Origin: an uncultured Thermoanaerobacteraceae bacterium
GTDB lineage: Bacteria; Bacillota; DSM-12270; Thermacetogeniales; Thermacetogeniaceae
Length of the DNA: 5,830 nucleotides
Reading direction: 5' to 3'
NCBI GenBank assembly: GCA_937914965.1
Contig: CALGIY010000168.1
Span: 1-5,830 of the forward strand
Within the stretch, counting starts at the first letter, position 1, and each line of letters opens with the position of its first letter. The position numbers were made by a program, and so were the translations under genes. This document shows, piece by piece, positions 1 to 5,105 of this stretch. Under the pieces are notes generated by a model. The model was not told the DNA's origin, made no database searches, and was given only the letters and a program-made list of their open reading frames with translations.

Positions 1-185
1 TCAATATTGCGTTGGCGTAAAATATTCGCCACATTTTGCTCAACGAAGTTCGGCTGCCCTTCTTCCAATACCAAAATCGCTTTTTTGTTGCGACAAAAAC
101 GTTCAAATTCATCATCAATTAATGCGAAGTTGCTATTAGATATATGGTTAAGGATTACTGCCCTTTCGTCATCTGATACAGCCAT
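1..185 (-). CDS. Fragment of indolepyruvate:ferredoxin oxidoreductase alpha subunit-like protein, truncated at both ends
   Basis: Read on the minus strand from the ATG at 185-183, the frame is open to the left edge (61 codons plus two bases). It contains FERFCRNKKAILVLEEGQPN followed by FVEQNVANILRQRNI. The pattern 'LVxEEGQPxxxEQ...ILRR' is characteristic of the middle of IorA, the thiamine-diphosphate subunit that oxidatively decarboxylates aryl pyruvates such as indolepyruvate using ferredoxin. A full IorA is several hundred residues long, so this is an internal piece and the ATG is not a true start. The frame stays open upstream (to the right) but loses likeness to the family where the plus-strand VWA fragment begins, near base 190. 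The GC content is about 38% by hand count, well below the hut genes. The family assignment rests on one motif block; I am fairly confident of the coding strand, less of the exact subfamily. Confidence 0.5.
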   Translation of the reverse strand, partial: MAVSDDERAVILNHISNSNFALIDDEFERFCRNKKAILVLEEGQPNFVEQNVANILRQRNI

Positions 186-195
186 GCCCCAATCA
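180..195. other. Sequence junction 1: IorA-like piece (minus) to VWA piece (plus)
   Basis: Minus-strand coding likeness to IorA ends near 185 and plus-strand coding likeness to a VWA protein starts near 191. Neither gene has its start or end here, and they are on opposite strands. No terminal inverted repeats, transposase remnants or target-site duplication are visible at the join. The exact base cannot be fixed by eye. Confidence 0.5.
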
Positions 196-490
196 TGAGC
201 ATAAAGAGATACAATTAAACAAAATAGCTTCGGGCAAGTTTCAGGAAGAAGGCATTGCTCTCTCCACATTCGGACTGGGAAGCGAATACGATGAAGACCT
301 GCTTACACAAATGGCAGAATCGGGTCGTGGAAATTATTACTATATCGATAAGGCAGACCGTATACCCGAAATCTTCGCAAAAGAATTAGATGGTTTACTT
401 AACGTGGTTGCACAGAATACAGCAGTAACGATTGAATTACCCTCGGGCGTCAAATGTGAAAAAGTATACGGATATCCTCATATTGAAGAA
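191..490 (+). pseudogene. C-terminal part of a VWA-domain protein, truncated at both ends and fused in frame to hutI
   Basis: The plus frame open from 152 reads, from about 191, a typical end of a von Willebrand factor type A domain: GIALSTFGLGSEYDEDLLTQ, then MAESGRGNYYYIDKADRIPE, IFAKELDGLLNVVAQNTAVT and LPSGVKCEKVYGYP. The blocks 'STFGxGxxYxEDLLxxMAExGxGNYYYI', 'IPEIFxxELDGLLxVVAQN' and 'VYGYP' are familiar from bacterial VWA proteins annotated as Ca-activated chloride channel homologues (yfbK/TerF-like VWA families). The N-terminal half of the domain, including the MIDAS DxSxS motif, is missing. The frame passes without a stop into imidazolonepropionase. Hand-counted GC is about 43% (bases 241-480), between the left fragment and the hut genes. 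This protein has no known role in histidine breakdown, so I read the fusion as accidental. Confidence 0.7.
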
Positions 491-1648
491 AACGGCAAAA
501 TCACAGTTGCTCTGAATGGAGAGATTGTGGCTGTGGGGACAACCCATGAGCTGCTGGAAAGTGTGGACCTATTAGATGGCGCTCTGCTGATCGATGCTGA
601 AGATCATGTAGTGCTGCCTGGGTTGGTGGATCCCCATACCCACTTTATTTTTGCCGGTTCCCGGGAGCATGAACTGGAGATGAAGATACAGGGGGTGCCC
701 TACCTGGAAATCCTTGCCTGTGGGGGCGGCATATTAGATACGGTACGCTCCACCAGGGCAGCAAGCCGTGAGGACTTGATTCAGGTTGGTGCAAAATACT
801 TGGGCGAGATGCTGGCTCAGGGTACTACTACCGCCGAAGCCAAGAGCGGCTATGGCCTTACCTTGGATGATGAGTTGAAGATGCTGGATGCTGTCAAGAT
901 TCTGCACGAGATTCAGCCGGTGGATTTGGTGCCAACATTTCTAGGGGCTCATGCAGTACCGGAAGAGTATAAAGACAATCCTGAGGGTTTTGTGGAATTG
1001 ATTATGGAGAAGATGCTCCCTGCACTATCTGGCACGGGATTGGCTAGATTCTGCGATGTTTTCTGTGAAGATGGTGTGTTTTCAGTGGACCAGTCTCGTA
1101 GGATTCTGTTGAAGGCAAAAGAGTTGGGATTTGACCTGAAGATCCATGCTGATGAGATGGTACCGCTGGGAGGAGCGGAATTGGCGGCAGATCTGGGAGC
1201 GACCTCTGCAGATCACTTGATGATGATTTCGGAGAAGGGAATCAAGATGCTCGCTGCTTCTGACACAGTGGCTGTGGTGCTGCCGGCGACCACCTTCTGC
1301 ATGATGGGCAAGCAGTATGCCCCAGCTAGAAAGATGATTGATCAAGGTGTGGCGGTGGCCCTCTCTAGTGACTTCAACCCTGGGAGCAGCCCGGTTAACT
1401 CCCTGCAGATCGTGATGGGGATCGCCTGCCGCCAGTTGAAGATGACCCCGGCAGAGGTGATTTCTGCTGTGACGATCAATGCCGCCCATGCGATTGGGTG
1501 TGCTTCCAGTGTGGGGAGTATTGAAGTGGGTAAAAAGGCTGACCTGGTTATCTTTGATGCAGAGGATTACAGGTACTTGATGTACCGGTTCGGAACCAAT
1601 TTGGTAGAAAGGGTTATCAAATCCGGAAAAGTTGTTGTAGGAGGGTAA
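311..1648 (+). CDS. hutI: Imidazolonepropionase with its N-terminus replaced by a VWA-protein fragment
   Basis: HutI hydrolyses 4-imidazolone-5-propionate to N-formimino-L-glutamate, the third step of histidine breakdown; it is a cytoplasmic metal-dependent amidohydrolase. From about residue 60 of this 445-residue frame the protein is a clear HutI: the DPHTHF metal motif (H109, H111), GGGILDTVRSTR (138-149), SGYGLT, LGAHAVP (211-217), KIHADE (H279, E282), ADHL (H302) and SSDFNPG (D354), then the usual C-terminal 'VGSIEVGKKADLVIFD'. All expected catalytic and metal positions are present. Family members have about 75-80 residues before DPHTH; here there are 106, and the first ~60 belong to a VWA protein, so the genuine N-terminus is missing. 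The ATG at 311 has no ribosome binding site, lies inside the VWA part, and the open frame actually extends back to 152: the start is nominal only. The stop is 2 bases before ftcD. HutI identity is very sure; whether this 5' end exists in a living cell is not. Confidence 0.93.
   Translation: MAESGRGNYYYIDKADRIPEIFAKELDGLLNVVAQNTAVTIELPSGVKCEKVYGYPHIEENGKITVALNGEIVAVGTTHELLESVDLLDGALLIDAEDHVVLPGLVDPHTHFIFAGSREHELEMKIQGVPYLEILACGGGILDTVRSTRAASREDLIQVGAKYLGEMLAQGTTTAEAKSGYGLTLDDELKMLDAVKILHEIQPVDLVPTFLGAHAVPEEYKDNPEGFVELIMEKMLPALSGTGLARFCDVFCEDGVFSVDQSRRILLKAKELGFDLKIHADEMVPLGGAELAADLGATSADHLMMISEKGIKMLAASDTVAVVLPATTFCMMGKQYAPARKMIDQGVAVALSSDFNPGSSPVNSLQIVMGIACRQLKMTPAEVISAVTINAAHAIGCASSVGSIEVGKKADLVIFDAEDYRYLMYRFGTNLVERVIKSGKVVVGG
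485..512. other. Sequence junction 2: VWA piece to hutI, within a shared ENGKIT-like stretch
   Basis: The protein reads VYGYPHIEENGKITVALNGE across this point. VWA proteins of this type often continue after VYGYP with an acidic stretch and 'GKI', while HutI proteins have 'IENGxIxVxxGxIVAVG' about here. Both sides can therefore claim residues around ENGKITV, which suggests that the join fell in a short stretch of chance sequence similarity. The first roughly 30 residues expected for HutI upstream of this point are absent. Confidence 0.5.
1639..1645 (+). promoter_or_regulatory. Ribosome binding site of ftcD, inside the last codons of hutI
   Basis: AGGAGGG at 1639-1645 lies in the final hutI codons (encoding VVVGG), just before the TAA at 1646-1648. 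It is 5 bases from the ATG at 1651 and 8 from the ATG at 1654. The latter is the better spacing and gives the family-typical start MKIVECVPNFSEG. The overlap implies that ribosomes finishing hutI can restart on ftcD. Confidence 0.8.
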
Positions 1649-1650
1649 TT

Positions 1651-2547
1651 ATGATGAAAATAGTAGAATGTGTGCCCAACTTCAGCGAAGGCCGCCGGAG
1701 TGATGTGGTGGAAAAAATTCTTGATGCTATCAGGAATGTAGAGGGTATCAAGGTTTTGGATTCATCATCAGATGCCAGCCACAACCGCACAGTGGTGACC
1801 TTTGTGGGAGCCCCCGAGGGGGTAAAGGAAGCAGCCTTCAGGGCCGCGGAAAAGGCCGCGGAACTGATCGATATGGAGCAGCACCAGGGGGAGCACCCCC
1901 GCATCGGGGCGACCGATGTGCTTCCTTTGATTCCTGTAAGCGGGGTCAGCATGGATGAATGTGTAGAGCTTGCTCGGCAGCTGGGGCAGGAGATCGGGGA
2001 AAAATTGGCTATCCCCATCTACCTATATGAAGAGGCAGCAGTTTGCCCAGAGCGGAAAAATCTTGCTCATGTGCGCAAGGGTGAGTATGAGGGGCTGCAA
2101 GAGGCCATCAGCCAGCCGGAGAGGCACCCGGATTTCGGGCCTGCACGGATGCACCCTACAGCTGGAGCCACAGCAGTAGGTGCTCGTCCACCACTGGTTG
2201 CGTACAATATCAACCTTGGCACCAGTGATCTAACTGTTGCCAAAGCGATTGCGAAAACCATTCGTGGGAGCAGCGGAGGCTACCCCAGCATCAAGGCCTT
2301 AGGTATGCTGATCAAAGAAACCAATACTGCCCAGGTAACGATCAATGTCTGTAACTACCACCAGGTTTCCCTGGCCAGGGTTTTTGAAACCGTGAAAAGT
2401 GAGGCTGCTCGCTACGGTGTGAATGTGACTGGAAGTGAGATTGTGGGCTTAGTACCTATGGATGCTCTCTTGGATGTGGCAGCTTATTATCTAAGGCTTG
2501 AGGGGTTTAAGCCGGACCAGGTGCTGGAAGTGGTGGTTGGTCGTTAG
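1651..2547 (+). CDS. ftcD: Glutamate formimidoyltransferase
   Basis: Transfers the formimino group of N-formimino-L-glutamate to tetrahydrofolate, giving glutamate and 5-formimino-THF. The 298-residue protein covers both transferase subdomains and stops before the cyclodeaminase domain that is fused to it in animals; here that domain is the separate gene fchA. Seen in the sequence: VECVPNFSEGR at the start (substrate/folate region), SHNRTVVTFVG (residues 43-53), and HQGEHPRIGATDVLP with H82 in the position of the catalytic histidine of the mammalian enzyme. Further on are IPVYLYEEA-like IPIYLYEEA, PDFGPARMHPTAGATAVGAR, the subdomain-linking NINLGTSD, and VGLVPMDALLD. Two ATGs (1651 and 1654) are possible; 1654 has better spacing from AGGAGGG, giving 297 residues. 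The last codons and the TAG stop lie inside a heptanucleotide repeat, so the native C-terminus may have been altered by a few residues (ends VVVGR). No frameshift or missing key residue is visible. Confidence 0.96.
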   Translation: MMKIVECVPNFSEGRRSDVVEKILDAIRNVEGIKVLDSSSDASHNRTVVTFVGAPEGVKEAAFRAAEKAAELIDMEQHQGEHPRIGATDVLPLIPVSGVSMDECVELARQLGQEIGEKLAIPIYLYEEAAVCPERKNLAHVRKGEYEGLQEAISQPERHPDFGPARMHPTAGATAVGARPPLVAYNINLGTSDLTVAKAIAKTIRGSSGGYPSIKALGMLIKETNTAQVTINVCNYHQVSLARVFETVKSEAARYGVNVTGSEIVGLVPMDALLDVAAYYLRLEGFKPDQVLEVVVGR

Positions 2548-2564
2548 CGGTTGGTCGTTGGAAA
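2537..2564 (+). repeat. Heptanucleotide repeat, four units, containing the ftcD stop codon
   Basis: Four consecutive 7-base units: TTGGTCG (2537-2543), TTAGCGG (2544-2550), TTGGTCG (2551-2557), TTGGAAA (2558-2564). Units 1 and 3 are identical and the others keep the TTRG start. The TAG stop of ftcD (2545-2547) lies in unit 2. The same kind of repeat recurs at 3364-3395 after fchA. Period-7 intergenic repeats are known in several bacteria; I cannot name this family. Confidence 0.7.
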
Positions 2565-2663
2565 GGTGTGGCGGGACATGGCGCATGGGTGGACGGCTCT
2601 CGCTGGTGGAGCAACGAATGAGTGGATGAGGGGCGTTTCCTGATGTCCCCAAGGTGAGAGCGT
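2565..2663. other. G-rich spacer between ftcD and fchA with a possible decayed hairpin core
   Basis: I see no gene in this stretch. It is G-rich and, on the minus strand at 2602-2589, reads GAGAGCCGTCCACC, close to the GAGAACCGTCCCGG loop core of the hairpin at 2664-2690 but without flanking bases able to pair. It may be a worn copy of the same element. A 7-base inverted pair, GGGACAT (2573-2579) with ATGTCCC (2643-2649), encloses most of the stretch. Confidence 0.3.
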
Positions 2664-2690
2664 TGGACAGGAGAACCGTCCCGGTGTCCA
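2664..2690 (+). repeat. REP-like hairpin, ACCGTCCC-loop family, copy 1
   Basis: TGGACA (2664-2669) pairs perfectly with TGTCCA (2685-2690) around a 15-base loop, GGAGAACCGTCCCGG. With the T before it, the unit is identical to the one at 5105-5132 except for one loop base (G/C). Similar 'AGAACCGTCCCC' hairpins are, to my knowledge, common between genes in anaerobic Firmicutes and resemble REP sequences mobilised by single-stranded-DNA transposases; no such transposase is in this window. It ends about 28 bases before the fchA start and has no T-tract, so it is not a typical terminator. Confidence 0.7.
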
Positions 2691-2699
2691 CGGTGTCCA
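2682..2699 (+). repeat. Perfect tandem duplication of a 9-mer
   Basis: CGGTGTCCA occurs at 2682-2690 and again directly at 2691-2699. The first copy is the right arm of the hairpin at 2664-2690, so the second provides an alternative right arm for the TGGACA left arm. It probably reflects slippage at the edge of the repeat element. Confidence 0.75.
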
Positions 2700-2704
2700 G
2701 GATG

Positions 2705-2710
2705 AAGGAG
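2705..2710 (+). promoter_or_regulatory. Ribosome binding site that sets the fchA start at GTG 2719
   Basis: AAGGAG at 2705-2710 is 8 bases upstream of the GTG at 2719. The further upstream in-frame GTG at 2710 overlaps the AAGGAG itself and cannot be served by it; the ATG at 2731 is 20 bases away. GTG 2719 is therefore the best start. Confidence 0.75.
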
Positions 2711-2718
2711 TGATAATT

Positions 2719-3345
2719 GTGTTAACAGATATGACAGTAAAGGACTTTCTAAAGGAACTGGCATCTAATTCACCTGCACCCGGCGGGGGGAGTGTATCTG
2801 CCCTGGCCGGGGGGCTGTCAACTGCCCTGGTTTCTATGGTGGCCAGGTTGACTGCGGGAAATGGTGAAGGCCCCAGGCAGGATGGAGATGTAGAGACCAT
2901 CTTGGAAAAGGCAGCGCAGTTGATGGCTGACCTGGAAAGAGATGTTGATGATGATACTGCAGCTTTTAACTGTGTCATGGATGCCTACCGCTTGCCGAAA
3001 CAAACAGATCAAGAAAAGGAAAAGCGCTCCCAGGCCATCCAGGACGCACTTAAGGGGGCAGCTCTTCACCCTTTGAAAGTTGCTCGGGAGTGTCTGCATG
3101 TTTTGAGGCTTTGTCGCTGGGCGGTTGCTCATGGCAATCCCAACGCTTTGAGTGATGCAGGAGTGGCCTCACTGCTGGCCCAGTCCGGGATCAGGGGCGC
3201 AGTTTACAATGTGGAGATCAATCTATCTGGTATCAGAGATGCAGAATTCAAGGAACGAATGACCGCTGAAAAAGAAGAGATTCTCACAGAGGCCTTGAAG
3301 CTGCAGGAGGAAATCAAAGAACTTCTCCACACCAGATTATCGTAA
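2719..3345 (+). CDS. fchA: Formimidoyltetrahydrofolate cyclodeaminase
   Basis: Converts 5-formimino-THF, the product of FtcD, to 5,10-methenyl-THF with release of ammonia, so that the one-carbon unit from histidine enters the folate pool. The product is 208 residues from the GTG at 2719, the normal size for stand-alone FchA. It has the hallmark N-terminus MTVKDFLKELASNSPAPGGG then SVSALAG (PGGGS at residues 21-25), followed by LVSMVARLTAG. The rest is the all-helical body, with an acidic stretch (LERDVDDDTAAFNCVMDAYRLPK) and late conserved SDAGVASLLAQSGIRGAVYNVEINL. It is similar to the C-terminal domain of animal FTCD and to serine-cycle/FchA homologues in glycine- and purine-fermenting clostridia; its place directly after ftcD in a hut cluster argues for the histidine role. 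Start chosen from AAGGAG spacing. No defect is visible. The gap from ftcD (171 bases) is filled by repeats rather than by a promoter that I can recognise. Confidence 0.94.
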   Translation: MLTDMTVKDFLKELASNSPAPGGGSVSALAGGLSTALVSMVARLTAGNGEGPRQDGDVETILEKAAQLMADLERDVDDDTAAFNCVMDAYRLPKQTDQEKEKRSQAIQDALKGAALHPLKVARECLHVLRLCRWAVAHGNPNALSDAGVASLLAQSGIRGAVYNVEINLSGIRDAEFKERMTAEKEEILTEALKLQEEIKELLHTRLS

Positions 3346-3363
3346 GGAAAAAAGGGTGATAAA

Positions 3364-3395
3364 TTAGTCGTTAGTTGTTGATTGTTGGTCGTTGG
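3364..3395 (+). repeat. Heptanucleotide repeat, about 4.6 units, downstream of fchA
   Basis: Units TTAGTCG (3364-3370), TTAGTTG (3371-3377), TTGATTG (3378-3384), TTGGTCG (3385-3391) and partial TTGG (3392-3395) follow TTRRTYG. The third full match to the ftcD-end array is TTGGTCGTTGGAAA, present at 2551-2564 and 3385-3398. In both places the repeat begins close to a stop codon (here 19 bases after the fchA TAA) and is followed by a G-rich stretch. Confidence 0.75.
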
Positions 3396-3408
3396 AAAAA
3401 GGATGGGT

Positions 3409-3453
3409 GTGGGTGGCAGGGGGAACGCTGTGTTCAGCAGCGAACCTGCCCAC
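3409..3453 (+). repeat. Long imperfect hairpin between fchA and the regulator gene
   Basis: Nested arms pair as follows: GTGGG (3409-3413) with CCCAC (3449-3453); a TGG bulge; CAGG (3417-3420) with CCTG (3445-3448); an internal loop (GGGAA/AA); and CGCTG (3426-3430) with CAGCG (3438-3442) around the loop TGTTCAG. That is 14 base pairs over 45 bases, 12 of them G-C. No T-run follows, so it is not a classic intrinsic terminator; it could stabilise or be processed in the mRNA, or be a mobile repeat. Function unknown. Confidence 0.55.
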
Positions 3454-3466
3454 ATATTGCGGTGTT

Positions 3467-3479
3467 CAAACCCGGTTTG
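3467..3479. promoter_or_regulatory. 13-base palindrome CAAACC-C-GGTTTG, possible operator upstream of the regulator
   Basis: Perfect 6-base arms flank a single central C, 118 bases upstream of the regulator start. A site of this shape at this distance could bind a dimer such as the Fis-type helix-turn-helix of the regulator itself, but only one copy is present in the window and a chance occurrence is possible. Confidence 0.2.
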
Positions 3480-3492
3480 GTACTTTTCGTAC

Positions 3493-3514
3493 AGTCTGCC
3501 GTCCCCGTGACACA
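3493..3514 (+). repeat. Decayed ACCGTCCC-loop unit lacking its left arm
   Basis: The loop-equivalent AGTCTGCCGTCCCCG (3493-3507) is followed by TGACACA (3508-3514), matching the right half of the hairpin at 5065-5093 (CCGTCCCCGTGATACA). The seven bases before the loop (TTCGTAC) do not pair with TGACACA. It is interpreted as a worn copy of the hairpin family. Confidence 0.45.
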
Positions 3515-3583
3515 CTAAGATTTTCTTTCAAAGAGGAATCCTGCCAGAAAAGGTCGAATAAATGGGGGTACTTGGTTTCCTTC

Positions 3584-3590
3584 AGGGGGT
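3584..3590 (+). promoter_or_regulatory. Ribosome binding site of the sigma-54-dependent regulator
   Basis: AGGGGGT at 3584-3590, continuing as GA, differs by one base from the ideal AGGAGGTGA and ends 6 bases before the ATG at 3597, supporting that start. A second purine run, GAAGGG, directly abuts the ATG and is too close to serve. Confidence 0.65.
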
Positions 3591-3596
3591 GAAGGG

Positions 3597-5018
3597 ATGC
3601 AAGATGATCAGGAAGAGCGTTTGGCACTGCTGGAACAGGTGCTGGATGCTATTTACGAAGGGGTAATTGTGACCGATACTGAGGGTAAAATCCTTTACTT
3701 CAACAAGGCCCTGGAGAAAATGGAGGGGCTGAAAAGCAGTGAGGTAGTAGGACACTATCTTTCAGAGGTTTATCAGGTTTCTCCAAAAACAAGTGAACAC
3801 CACCTGGTGGTCAAATCAGGTAAGCCCTATAAAGAGAAGGCAAGAACCTATTTTACTGCTGAGGGGAAAGAGATCAACCTGGCGGCAAGTTCTTACCCGG
3901 TTTGTAAGAAAGATAAGATGATCGGGGCATTTTCGGTCTGCCGCGACTTTACCAGGATCAAAGACCTGATCAATAAGAATATGACACTGCACAGACAGAT
4001 GCAGTCGAAGTTAGAGGATGACAAGCCCTTAAAAAATGGGACACGCTATAGACTTGATGATTTTATTTATGCCAGCGATAAGATTGACCGGTTGATCAAT
4101 CAGGCGCAGAAGGCTGCACTTACAGACTGCCCAGTGCTGGTGTATGGCGAAACCGGAACCGGCAAAGAGGTGCTGGTTCAGGGGATTCATAATGCCAGTC
4201 CTCGGGGGGATGAACCCTTTATCGGGATCAACTGTGCGGCAATCCCAGAAACACTGCTGGAGAGCACTCTCTTTGGTACTGTCAAAGGGGCATTTACCGG
4301 TGCTGAGGACAGCTTGGGGCTGTTCCAGCAGGCAGGTAGGGGCACACTTTTTCTCGATGAAATCAACTCGATGCCCCCCACCCTGCAGGCCAAGCTGCTT
4401 AGGGTTCTGCAGGAAAGAAGATACCGGCGGGTTGGATGCACCAGGGAACTCCCACTGGAATGCCGGATTGTTACTTCAACCAATGTGGACCCCTATGCCT
4501 GTATTGAGCAGGGGACACTACGAGAAGATATCTACTACCGTTTTGCAGTCTTCACACTATTTATCCCACCACTAAGAGAACGCAGCTATGATATTGAAGA
4601 ACTTGTAACTTATTTCATCAAAAATTTCTGCAGGGTTTACGGCCAGCGGGATGTGGAGTTAGACCCAGAACTGAAACAGGCTTTTTTGAATTATCATTGG
4701 CCGGGGAATGTCAGAGAACTGCAGCATGTGATTGAGAGCAGTCTTGTGATGTTGAACCCAGATGAAAATAAGATTACATTTGAACACCTACCTTCTTTTA
4801 TCCGTCCTAAATTTTTGCAGCATAAAACACAGCAGACACTTAAATATGCACCAGTTAAACATGACCTGCGCCAGATCATCAGGGATACGGAGCGACAGGT
4901 CATTGAGGATGCGCTTCGCAGCCACGAGGGTAACATTACCAGGGCAGCTAGATCCTTGGGTATCGTGCGCCAGAATCTACAATACCGGATGCGGAAACTG
5001 GGGATCAAGAATCAGTAG
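3597..5018 (+). CDS. RocR-like sigma-54-dependent transcriptional activator (PAS, AAA+, Fis-type HTH)
   Basis: A 473-residue bacterial enhancer-binding protein. Order of parts: an N-terminal PAS domain (about 10-120; AIYEGVIVTDTEGKILYFNK), the usual place for small-molecule sensing; a linker; the AAA+ sigma-54 interaction domain (about 155-385); and a C-terminal Fis-type helix-turn-helix (about 430-470; GNITRAARSLGIVRQNLQYR). All the ATPase signatures are intact: Walker A GETGTGKE (184-191), the sigma-54-contacting GAFTGA loop (231-236), Walker B GTLFLDEI (249-256), the RED..YR arginine-finger region (309-315) and sensor II WPGNVREL (368-375). The 'LFGTVKGAFTGAED' wording is typical of RocR-type regulators of amino-acid catabolism in Firmicutes. 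Its position within a hut cluster, on the same strand between fchA and hutU, suggests that it controls histidine use in response to histidine, urocanate or a related compound; the ligand is inferred only. There is no receiver domain and no transmembrane segment. I recognise no standard symbol for it. Confidence 0.93.
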   Translation: MQDDQEERLALLEQVLDAIYEGVIVTDTEGKILYFNKALEKMEGLKSSEVVGHYLSEVYQVSPKTSEHHLVVKSGKPYKEKARTYFTAEGKEINLAASSYPVCKKDKMIGAFSVCRDFTRIKDLINKNMTLHRQMQSKLEDDKPLKNGTRYRLDDFIYASDKIDRLINQAQKAALTDCPVLVYGETGTGKEVLVQGIHNASPRGDEPFIGINCAAIPETLLESTLFGTVKGAFTGAEDSLGLFQQAGRGTLFLDEINSMPPTLQAKLLRVLQERRYRRVGCTRELPLECRIVTSTNVDPYACIEQGTLREDIYYRFAVFTLFIPPLRERSYDIEELVTYFIKNFCRVYGQRDVELDPELKQAFLNYHWPGNVRELQHVIESSLVMLNPDENKITFEHLPSFIRPKFLQHKTQQTLKYAPVKHDLRQIIRDTERQVIEDALRSHEGNITRAARSLGIVRQNLQYRMRKLGIKNQ

Positions 5019-5051
5019 AATGTGGCAGTGGGACGTTTTGTTTGCCACATT
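5019..5051 (-). repeat. REP-like hairpin, ACCGTCCC-loop family, inverted copy directly after the regulator stop
   Basis: AATGTGGCA (5019-5027) and TGCCACATT (5043-5051) form a perfect 9-bp stem beginning immediately after the TAG of the regulator. The 15-base loop, read on the minus strand, is AACAAAACGTCCCAC, matching the ACCGTCCC core with one change at its second base. A T-rich part of the loop (GTTTTGTT) is not followed by a U-run after the stem, so termination is not clearly predicted, although a 9-bp stem next to a stop codon could protect the mRNA 3' end. Confidence 0.65.
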
Positions 5052-5064
5052 GGGGGACATCAAG

Positions 5065-5093
5065 TGTGTCAAAAGGACCGTCCCCGTGATACA
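5065..5093 (+). repeat. REP-like hairpin, ACCGTCCC-loop family, middle copy of the array before hutU
   Basis: TGTGTCA (5065-5071) pairs with TGATACA (5087-5093), six Watson-Crick pairs and one G-U pair in RNA, around the 15-base loop AAAGGACCGTCCCCG. It is separated from its neighbours by 13 and 12 bases. Confidence 0.65.
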
Positions 5094-5105
5094 ACAGGGC
5101 AGGAT

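Noticed and set aside
1082..1489. A 135-codon minus-strand open frame inside hutI
   Set aside because: The plus-strand frame encodes conserved HutI catalytic motifs here; the minus frame has low-complexity His/Arg-rich content typical of antisense shadows.
2573..2649. GGGACAT/ATGTCCC inverted pair as the ends of a small mobile element
   Set aside because: Only 7 bases long, 63 bases apart, no target duplication and no second copy of the enclosed sequence.
3446..3461. Possible sigma-54 promoter CTGCCCACATATTGCG
   Set aside because: The -12 TTGC and one -24 G fit with correct spacing, but the -24 GG is TG and the -24 block overlaps the right arm of the long hairpin; too weak to call.
3392..3592. 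A 66-codon plus-strand open frame between fchA and the regulator
   Set aside because: It begins inside the heptanucleotide repeat, has no ribosome binding site, crosses the long hairpin and a worn repeat core, and shows no recognisable domain.
5029..5046. Possible sigma-54 promoter TGGGACG...TTTGCC before hutU
   Set aside because: The spacing between GG and GC is 1-2 bases too long for the strict sigma-54 geometry, and the sequence is explained by the inverted hairpin unit.
5019..5051. Intrinsic terminator after the regulator
   Set aside because: The 9-bp stem is good but no U-run follows it (GGGGGACATC instead), and the loop matches the repeat family.
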